Of a stretch of 23,361 bases of DNA, positions 16,786 through 22,127 are shown in pieces. Position numbers and translations under genes: made by a program. The stretch is from an uncultured Clostridia bacterium (GTDB lineage: Bacteria; Bacillota_A; Clostridia; Oscillospirales; Oscillospiraceae), in NCBI GenBank assembly GCA_949289625.1, contig CASEPH010000238.1, forward strand, positions 1-23,361, given 5' to 3'. Numbering within the stretch: the first letter of the stretch is position 1; every line of letters begins with the position of its first letter. The notes under the pieces are model-generated. The model was not told where the DNA came from. It did no database searches and saw only the letters and a list, made by a program, of their open reading frames with translations.

Positions 16786-17511
16786 ATGCTGGAACTCAAA
16801 AACATCAGCTTTTCCGCTAAGACGGAAAATGGAAGCGCTGAAATTTTAAAAAATGTAGATTTGACGATCCCTACGGGAAAGTTCATCGTAATCACTGGCC
16901 CCAACGGCGGCGGTAAGTCCACCATGGCAAAGATTATCATGGGAATTGAGCGGCCTACGGAAGGTAAGATTCTTCTTGATGGCCAGGATATTACGGATCT
17001 GGATGTAACCCAGCGTGCAAAGCTTGGAATCAGCTATGGCTTTCAGCAGCCCCCCAGATTCAAGGGAATGAAGGTCAGTGATCTTCTGTCCTGTGCCGCC
17101 GGCCATACCCTCAGTAAAGCAGATGGATGTCAGTTTTTGACCCAGGTGGGACTGTGCAGCCGGGAATATATCGACCGGGACGTAGACGCCTCCTTGTCTG
17201 GCGGCGAGCTGAAACGGATTGAGATCGCAACGATCCTGGCGAAAAAAGGGAAGGTTATGATTTTTGACGAGCCGGAGGCGGGAATCGACCTCTGGAGCTT
17301 CAGTCGGCTTACGGGAACCTTTGAGGCTATCCATCAAAATACCGATGCCACCATGGTCATCATTTCCCATCAGGAGCGTATCATTCGATTGGCAGATGAA
17401 ATCGTTTTGGTTTCCAATGGCAGAGTTGCAGAGCAGGGTCCTGTCAGTGAAATCTTCCCGAAGATTCTTGCAAATACCACTGGCTCTTGCAGCTATATGG
17501 AGGAAAACTGA
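16786..17511 (+). CDS. sufC: Fe-S cluster assembly ATPase SufC (SmsC type)
   Basis: 241 residues. ABC ATPase: Walker A GPNGGGKST (38-46), Q-loop Gln87-88 in YGFQQPPRFKG, signature LSGGE (137-141), Walker B VMIFDEPEAGID (157-168) and switch His195. The FQQPP and DEPEAGID segments are SufC-like rather than those of transport ATPases, and no membrane partner follows. The partner is the SufB-like protein encoded immediately downstream. In the SUF scaffold SufC dimerises on ATP binding and reshapes SufB/D for cluster building. The ribosome site AAGGAATC is modest. No sufS, sufU, sufA or sufD is in the window. Confidence 0.9.
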   Translation: MLELKNISFSAKTENGSAEILKNVDLTIPTGKFIVITGPNGGGKSTMAKIIMGIERPTEGKILLDGQDITDLDVTQRAKLGISYGFQQPPRFKGMKVSDLLSCAAGHTLSKADGCQFLTQVGLCSREYIDRDVDASLSGGELKRIEIATILAKKGKVMIFDEPEAGIDLWSFSRLTGTFEAIHQNTDATMVIISHQERIIRLADEIVLVSNGRVAEQGPVSEIFPKILANTTGSCSYMEEN

Positions 17512-17512
17512 T

Positions 17513-18442
17513 ATGAAACAGCTTACAGATGTTCAGAAGATGATTTTGGAAAAGGTTGCGGATATGAAAAAAATGCCCACCGAGGGGGCCTATAATCTGC
17601 GGCTTAACGGCGAAGCCTTTGTGCGACATTCCTCGGAGCATATCGATATTGTACCTAAGACCGATAAACCTGGTATTGATATCTACATCAAGGAAGGGAC
17701 ACAGGGAGAGACAGTGTCCATCCCTGTGGTGATTTCGGAGTCCGGCGTGGACGATCTGGTTTACAATGATTTTCATATTGCCGACGGGGTGGATGTGAAT
17801 ATTGTGGCTGGCTGCGGTATTCACAACTGTGGCTGTGAGGACACCCGGCACAACGGCATCCATACCTTCTATGTGGGAAAAAATTGCCGTGTCCGGTATT
17901 CGGAGAAGCACTTCGGCGCAGGAGACGGCACAGGAGGCCGTATTTTGGATCCTCAGACGGTTTTGTACATTGGGGAAGGCTCTGAGGTGTTCCTGGATAT
18001 GAGCCAAATCGGCGGCGTTGACAGCACCAAGCGGTACACAAAATGTGAGCTGGAGGACGGTGCCGAACTGCAGATTCAGGAAAAGCTCATGACCCATGGG
18101 GAGCAGACGGCGGATTCTGAGGTGGATGTATTTTTGAACGGCGTGGATTCCCGCTGTCAGATCACCTCCCGTTCCGTGGCCAAGGATGTATCCACCCAGG
18201 TGTTCTATCCCAGAGTGCAGGGAAATAACAAGTGCTTTGGTCATGTACAGTGCGATTCTATTATCATGGGCAATGCAAAGGTCCGTTCCATTCCGGAGAT
18301 CAGCGCCAACCATGTGGACGCCAGCTTGATCCATGAGGCTGCCATTGGAAAGATTGCAGGAGAACAGATTCTGAAGCTGATGACCCTGGGCCTTACGGCC
18401 GAAGAGGCGGAGCAAAAGATTTTGGAAGGTTTTCTGCGCTAA
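17513..18442 (+). CDS. sufB: SufB/SufD-family Fe-S scaffold (minimal SmsB type)
   Basis: 309 residues, much shorter than E. coli SufB (about 495). The right-handed beta-helix core and C-terminus are kept: HVQCDSIIMG places Cys247 at the position of the E. coli SufB cluster-building Cys405, and SLIHEAAIGKI keeps the His-Glu pair (274-275). A Cys-rich CGIHNCGCED motif (101-110) sits near the N-terminal end of the helix and may bind metal. Such two-gene smsC-smsB systems have been described as an ancestral minimal SUF machine in archaea and anaerobic bacteria. The ATG is one base past the sufC stop, with GGAGG inside the sufC end, so the two are co-translated. A longer in-frame reading into sufC is rejected. 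Confidence 0.85.
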   Translation: MKQLTDVQKMILEKVADMKKMPTEGAYNLRLNGEAFVRHSSEHIDIVPKTDKPGIDIYIKEGTQGETVSIPVVISESGVDDLVYNDFHIADGVDVNIVAGCGIHNCGCEDTRHNGIHTFYVGKNCRVRYSEKHFGAGDGTGGRILDPQTVLYIGEGSEVFLDMSQIGGVDSTKRYTKCELEDGAELQIQEKLMTHGEQTADSEVDVFLNGVDSRCQITSRSVAKDVSTQVFYPRVQGNNKCFGHVQCDSIIMGNAKVRSIPEISANHVDASLIHEAAIGKIAGEQILKLMTLGLTAEEAEQKILEGFLR

Positions 18443-18450
18443 GATTGACA

Positions 18451-18486
18451 AAACGCACGCTGTCGAAAGAGACAACGTGCGTTTTT
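18451..18486 (+). terminator. terminator hairpin, first of two identical 36-base copies
   Basis: AAACGCACG pairs with CGTGCGTTT, with an inner TGTC/GACA stem and a GAAAGA loop, then a T5 run. It begins eight bases past the sufB-like stop, so it is the expected terminator of that operon. Exactly the same 36 bases recur at 18680-18715. Confidence 0.8.
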
Positions 18487-18679
18487 CAGCTTGTAAAAAA
18501 AACTCGTAGAGTTTCGCCGCCGCAGCGGCGAAATAAGATAAAATAATTGTCCGCCGGGGCGTGTACATGGCGGAAAATACATCTCGGCCTGAAAGTGTGG
18601 GCATTGGTGCTCCAATGCCTGCGCGCATCAGGCCGCAAACCCTTTGTCGGAAAAGTCTCCCGGCTTTTTCGACAGTCTC
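18487..18679. repeat. structured spacer between the twin terminators
   Basis: No supported gene. Four hairpins in a row: TTTCGCCGC/GCGGCGAAA with CGCA loop (18512-18533); TCCGCC/GGCGGA (18550-18574); a two-stage one with CGGCCTGA/TCAGGCCG outside (18585-18635) and GGCATTGG/CCAATGCC inside; and a 10-bp stem (18646-18655 with 18664-18673). In addition TTTCGACAG (18668-18676) can pair with CTGTCGAAA in the second terminator copy. This density fits a dispersed repeat element or a structured RNA; no transposase, and no target duplication other than the 36-base repeats. Confidence 0.6.
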
Positions 18680-18715
18680 AAACGCACGCTGTCGAAAGAG
18701 ACAACGTGCGTTTTT
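18680..18715. terminator. terminator hairpin, second identical copy
   Basis: Identical to 18451-18486, offset 229 bases. It ends one base before the stop codon of the convergent EamA gene, so it can close that transcript too, although the T-run (18711-18715) serves the + strand. Confidence 0.75.
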
Positions 18716-18716
18716 G

Positions 18717-19634
18717 TTATGTCTGTTTGCTTTTTGCCAATAAAAAGATGGTGGACAGTATGCAGAGAAAGCCCAGAAAATCCATGGGAAGAAAACTGCT
18801 GCCCAGCCAGAGGACGGAAAACATGGTGGCAGAAACCGGTTCAATACTGGAGATCAGGCTGCCCTTAACCGGACCAATGACGCTGACCCCATAGATGTAG
18901 ATCACATAGGCGAAAATGGTTCCCACTAAAATGATCCCCGCCATGGCAAAAATCCCGCTTGCATCCAGATGTACCGTCTGAGAAAAGGTTCCTGGAATCA
19001 GGGCCATGACGATGCCGCCAATCAAAAGTCCGTAGCTCATGATGACGTCGCTGCCATACCGGTTGGAAATCCCACAGGACAGTGTGGTATATAGGCAAAG
19101 GGAAACAGCGCTGATCAGACCCCAGGCCAGAGCCTTGGGAGAAAGGATCATGGTGCCTGGATTGCCATGGGTAGCCAGCAGGAAGGTGCCCAGAATCGCC
19201 AAAACCATGGCGGAAAACTCCAGTAGCTTTGGTTTCCGGCGTTTTAAGACACAATCTGCACCCAAAATCATCACTGGCCCAATGTATTGCAGTACCGTGG
19301 CGGTTCCTGCGTTGGAATAGGAGATGGTGGTGAGATAGGTATACTGACAGAAAAGGAGACCAAACAGAGAAAAAGCGATCAGATGCAGGGCGTTCCGTCT
19401 GCTTTTCCAAATAGCCCGCATTTTGTCCGGTTTACGGATCAAGCAATAGACCAGTAAAATGGCACCGGCAATGAGCATACGGACACAGGTCAGGAGATTG
19501 GGGGGAATATGATAATTGGTAAATAGATATTGTCCACAGGCGCCCGAAAAGCCCCAGCAGATCCCACCAAAAAAGGTGCCCAATATTCCCAGGGTTTTCT
19601 CGGAATGACGTTTTGGTAGCAGTGTAATGTCCAT
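18717..19634 (-). CDS. EamA/DMT-family membrane transporter
   Basis: 305 residues with about ten hydrophobic helices arranged as two EamA repeats (roughly 15-150 and 165-300). SYSNAGTATVLQYIGPV in the first half and SLISSIEPVSATMFSVLWLG in the second are the paired conserved segments of the drug/metabolite transporter superfamily. Substrate unknown; amino-acid or metabolite export is common in the family. The start is one base past the prfC stop, with AGAGG inside the prfC end, so it is the distal gene of a prfC-eamA transcript. No functional link to RF3 is known to me. Confidence 0.88.
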   Translation of the reverse strand: MDITLLPKRHSEKTLGILGTFFGGICWGFSGACGQYLFTNYHIPPNLLTCVRMLIAGAILLVYCLIRKPDKMRAIWKSRRNALHLIAFSLFGLLFCQYTYLTTISYSNAGTATVLQYIGPVMILGADCVLKRRKPKLLEFSAMVLAILGTFLLATHGNPGTMILSPKALAWGLISAVSLCLYTTLSCGISNRYGSDVIMSYGLLIGGIVMALIPGTFSQTVHLDASGIFAMAGIILVGTIFAYVIYIYGVSVIGPVKGSLISSIEPVSATMFSVLWLGSSFLPMDFLGFLCILSTIFLLAKSKQT

Positions 19635-19635
19635 A

Positions 19636-21222
19636 TTATGCCTCTGCGTTCAGGGTCTCACTGAGTTCCAGCCCCGGATTTTTTTTGAGATTGAAGTCAA
19701 TGGACCAGTAGCTGGAAAATACCAGCAGGCTGTGGCCCTTATAGTCCTCCAGTAACTCTGCGTCAGAGGACAGGAAAAGATCCTTGGGATCACAGGGGCA
19801 CTTTGTGATAAAACGCAGATACTCGTAGGGCAGGTTTTCCATTCTCAGATCCACACTGTATTCATTTTTCATGCGATACTGGAATACGTCAAATTGCAGC
19901 GTACCTACGACACCCACAATGACCTCTTCCATACCGGTGTTGGGTACCTTGAAAATTTGAATGGCACCCTCCTGGGCGATCTGTTCCGTACCTTTGATGA
20001 ACTGCTTGCGTTTCATGGTATCCTTGGGGCTGACCCGGGTAAAATGCTCCGGAGCAAAGGTGGGAATCCCCTCAAATTGAAACTTTTTGCCCGGCACCGT
20101 CAGGGTATCGCCAATGGAGTAAATGCCGGGATCGAATACGCCGATGATGTCGCCGGCATAGGCCTCCTCAATGATCTCCCGATCCTGAGCCATAAGCTGC
20201 TGGGGCTGGGAAAGCCGTTGTTTCTTTCCACTCTGCACATGGTATACCTCCATATCCCGGGTGAACTTGCCGGAGGTGATACGCATAAAGGCAATGCGGT
20301 CCCGATGAGCCTTGTTCATATTTGCCTGGATTTTAAAGACAAAGGCGGAGAAATCCGGAGAAAAGGGATCAATGATCTCATCTCCGGCCTTTCTGGGCAG
20401 CGGAGAAGTGGTCATGTTGAGAAATTCATTGAGGAAGGGTTCCACGCCAAAGGTAGTGAGCGCGGAGCCAAAGAATACAGGGCTTTGCTGACCGGCCCGG
20501 ACCTTTTCCAGATCAAATTCCGCACCGGCTCCCAGCAGATCAATCTCTTCCTGGAGCTGCCGCCACTTTTTCTCTCCAATCAGCTCTCCCACATAGGGGT
20601 CCTCCAAATCTACCTGCTCCGCGCCGCTTTTGGATTTAAAGGAGGTGTCGGAGAAAAACAGAATCTGGTTATTGGGACGGTCGTAAACCCCCTGAAATTC
20701 CTTACCGGAACCAATGGGCCAGTTGATGGGGCAGGTCTCGATGCCCAGCTCCTGCTCGATCTGTTCGCAGAGCTCAAAGGGATCCCGGGCGTCCCGATCC
20801 ATCTTATTGATGAAGGTAAAGATGGGAATATGGCGAAGGGTACAGACCTTGAACAGCTTTCTGGTTTGGGCTTCCACGCCCTTGCTTCCATCAATGACCA
20901 TGACGGCGGAATCTGCCGCCATCAGAGTCCGGTAGGTGTCCTCGGAAAAATCCTGATGTCCCGGGGTGTCAAGAATATTGATGCAGTAGCCGCCATAAGA
21001 AAACTGGAGCACAGAGGAGGTCACGGAGATGCCTCTTTGCTTTTCGATTTCCATCCAGTCGGAGACAGCGGCCCGACTGTTTTTCTTTCCTTTTACAACG
21101 CCAGCCTGGGCAATGGCGCCACCGTAAAGTAGAAATTTCTCCGTCAGTGTTGTTTTACCCGCATCAGGATGAGAGATAATGGCGAAGGTTCTACGCCGTT
21201 TAATTTCTTCTTGTAATGTCAT
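19636..21222 (-). CDS. prfC: peptide chain release factor 3 (RF3)
   Basis: 528 residues, like E. coli RF3 (529). GTPase motifs: G1 SHPDAGKTTLTEK (17-29), GISVTSS switch (64-70), G3 DTPGHQDF (85-92), G4 NKMD (139-142). The stretch SDWMEIEKQRGISVTSS and the C-terminal half separate it from EF-G and LepA. RF3 releases RF1/RF2 from the ribosome after termination; many Firmicutes, B. subtilis included, lack it. AGGAGG lies seven bases ahead of the ATG. Its own promoter is not clear; readthrough from the tRNA promoter is possible. Confidence 0.95.
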   Translation of the reverse strand: MTLQEEIKRRRTFAIISHPDAGKTTLTEKFLLYGGAIAQAGVVKGKKNSRAAVSDWMEIEKQRGISVTSSVLQFSYGGYCINILDTPGHQDFSEDTYRTLMAADSAVMVIDGSKGVEAQTRKLFKVCTLRHIPIFTFINKMDRDARDPFELCEQIEQELGIETCPINWPIGSGKEFQGVYDRPNNQILFFSDTSFKSKSGAEQVDLEDPYVGELIGEKKWRQLQEEIDLLGAGAEFDLEKVRAGQQSPVFFGSALTTFGVEPFLNEFLNMTTSPLPRKAGDEIIDPFSPDFSAFVFKIQANMNKAHRDRIAFMRITSGKFTRDMEVYHVQSGKKQRLSQPQQLMAQDREIIEEAYAGDIIGVFDPGIYSIGDTLTVPGKKFQFEGIPTFAPEHFTRVSPKDTMKRKQFIKGTEQIAQEGAIQIFKVPNTGMEEVIVGVVGTLQFDVFQYRMKNEYSVDLRMENLPYEYLRFITKCPCDPKDLFLSSDAELLEDYKGHSLLVFSSYWSIDFNLKKNPGLELSETLNAEA

Positions 21223-21268
21223 AGGAAGTCCTCCTGTTTTAGTAAAAATGCGATCATGATACAGGAAA

Positions 21269-21288
21269 CTACATGGGAGACACTCCTT
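21269..21288 (-). promoter_or_regulatory. start-stop mini-ORF in the prfC leader
   Basis: On the - strand AAGGAG (21288-21283), eight bases, then ATGTAG (21274-21269): a ribosome site at good distance from an ATG directly followed by a stop. It lies 46 bases ahead of prfC. GGAG can also pair with CTCC in the spacer. No conserved promoter is seen between it and the tRNA terminator. Chance occurrence cannot be excluded. Confidence 0.3.
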
Positions 21289-21308
21289 GTAAAAGATGAT
21301 TCATCACC

Positions 21309-21336
21309 AAAAAAAGCACGCCGAAGCGTGCTTTTT
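21309..21336 (-). terminator. terminator of tRNA-Glu
   Basis: On the - strand AAGCACGC, a TTCG tetraloop and GCGTGC followed by seven T. It starts four bases after the tRNA 3' end. A textbook intrinsic terminator that should isolate prfC from the tRNA transcript unless readthrough occurs. Confidence 0.88.
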
Positions 21337-21339
21337 CCT

Positions 21340-21414
21340 TGGTGACCCGGACGAGAATCGAACTCGTGTTACAGCCGTGAAAGGGCCGTGTCTTAACCTC
21401 TTGACCACCGGGCC
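21340..21414 (-). tRNA. tRNA-Glu (UUC)
   Basis: 75 bases including an encoded CCA (21340-21342). Acceptor GGCCCGG pairs with CCGGGTC (one G-U); anticodon stem CGGCC/GGCTG (one C-end mismatch-free G-U type pair set) encloses CTTTCAC with anticodon TTC; the T-arm has GTTCGAATC. Fits bacterial tRNA-Glu. Confidence 0.93.
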
Positions 21415-21418
21415 ATCG

Positions 21419-21437
21419 CTGATGCAAAAAGCATCAG
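21419..21437. other. hairpin just ahead of tRNA-Glu
   Basis: CTGATGC and GCATCAG form a perfect 7-bp stem with a 5-base A/T loop, five bases ahead of the tRNA-Glu 5' end. No T-run follows on the - strand, so it is not a terminator; it could guide processing of the tRNA precursor. Confidence 0.5.
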
Positions 21438-21446
21438 GTGAAAGAA

Positions 21447-21468
21447 AAAGGCGGGATGTTCCGCCTTT
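21447..21468 (-). terminator. terminator-like hairpin after tRNA-Met
   Basis: AAAGGCGG/CCGCCTTT stem with a 6-base loop; on the - strand it is followed by TTTTTCTTTC when the stem-end T residues are counted. It begins at the final base of the tRNA-Met CCA end. If active it would reduce tRNA-Glu, for which no separate promoter is seen in the 53-base gap, so partial termination is likely. Confidence 0.6.
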
Positions 21469-21543
21469 GGTAGCGGCAACTGGACTCGAACCAGTGACAC
21501 TCCGGGTATGAACCGAATGCTCTACCAACTGAGCTATGCCGCC
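21468..21543 (-). tRNA. tRNA-Met (CAU), elongator type
   Basis: 76 bases with encoded CCA. Acceptor GGCGGCA/TGCCGCT (terminal G-U pair), D-arm TAGCTCAGTTGGTAGAGCA, anticodon stem TTCGG/CCGGA around TTCATAC, T-arm GGTTCGAGTCC. The paired 1-72 end and lack of three G-C pairs below the anticodon argue against initiator tRNA; tRNA-Ile with modified CAU is less likely from the acceptor. Confidence 0.9.
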
Positions 21544-21569
21544 ATTTTTCCCCCAAAAGGGCAAGACCC

Positions 21570-21598
21570 ATTATAGTGCGGAATGAAGCATTTGTCAA
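21570..21598 (-). promoter_or_regulatory. consensus promoter of the tRNA-Met/tRNA-Glu unit
   Basis: On the - strand TTGACA (21598-21593), a 17-base spacer and TATAAT (21575-21570): both hexamers match the SigA consensus fully. The tRNA-Met 5' end is 27 bases downstream. Confidence 0.93.
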
Positions 21599-21680
21599 TA
21601 AGAAATTTTCAAAAAAGCTGTTTTTTCTGACGCTTCTCATATTTTTATGAAATGGGGCATATAATATACCTGGTGATATT

Positions 21681-22112
21681 ATGAGAGTTTGGAAACAATC
21701 CGTGTTGGGTTATATCGGTGGAATGGTCTACGTTGGGATGGAGCTTTTATGGCGGGGATGGAGCCACGGCAGCATGTTTGTGGTAGGCGGAATCTGTTTT
21801 TTGCTGATTGGTTCCATAGAAACAGTCTTTCCCAATATGCCCTTGGTGATTCAGTCAATTTTTGGGGGCTTCCTTGTAACTACCATGGAACTGCTTTCTG
21901 GCCTGTTTCTCAACGTGCTGCTGGATATGCATGTATGGGATTACAGCAGTCTTCCCATGAATTTTATGGGACAGGTCTGTCTGAGTTATTATTTTCTCTG
22001 GATCTTTGTGTCCTTTCTGGCCATCTGGGCAGACAAGCTGCTGCGATTGAGTCTGTTTCGGGAAAAGGTTTTTTTTATTAGAAAAAAACGTTCCTTTCCT
22101 CATACGGTATGA
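21681..22112 (+). CDS. CmpB-like putative ABC transporter membrane protein
   Basis: 143 residues with about four hydrophobic helices (near 8-22, 32-52, 56-80, 98-120) and a basic C-terminus. GWSHGSMFVVGGICFLLIG matches my recollection of the PF06541 family (putative ABC-transporter type IV, CmpB), small clostridial membrane proteins of unknown role. No ATPase gene is adjacent, so transport is unproven. A TATAAT (21660-21665) lies just ahead without a good -35; the ribosome site GGTGAT is weak. The last codons and the stop form part of the terminator palindrome. Confidence 0.75.
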   Translation: MRVWKQSVLGYIGGMVYVGMELLWRGWSHGSMFVVGGICFLLIGSIETVFPNMPLVIQSIFGGFLVTTMELLSGLFLNVLLDMHVWDYSSLPMNFMGQVCLSYYFLWIFVSFLAIWADKLLRLSLFREKVFFIRKKRSFPHTV

Positions 22113-22123
22113 GGAAAGGAACG
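22089..22123 (-). terminator. 35-base palindromic terminator between convergent genes
   Basis: Two 17-base arms (22089-22105, 22107-22123) are perfectly complementary around one centre base. On the - strand the stem is followed by TTTTTTTC, making a strong terminator for the DHHW gene; on the + strand only AAAATTATT follows. It includes the stop codon of the CmpB-like gene. Confidence 0.85.
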
Positions 22124-22127
22124 AAAA

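Noticed and set aside
18451..18715. CRISPR or attachment-site interpretation of the 36-base repeats
   Set aside because: Only two copies 229 bases apart, each a terminator hairpin with T-run; no cas genes, integrase or tRNA end involved.
17444..18844. 466-codon open frame on the - strand across the SufB-like gene and the hairpin region
   Set aside because: It runs antisense to a clear Fe-S scaffold gene and through both terminator copies; composition is His/Cys-rich nonsense without a start signal.
18547..18894. Small + strand frames in and beyond the twin-terminator region
   Set aside because: No ribosome site, they read through hairpins and into the EamA gene in antisense; better explained by non-coding structure.
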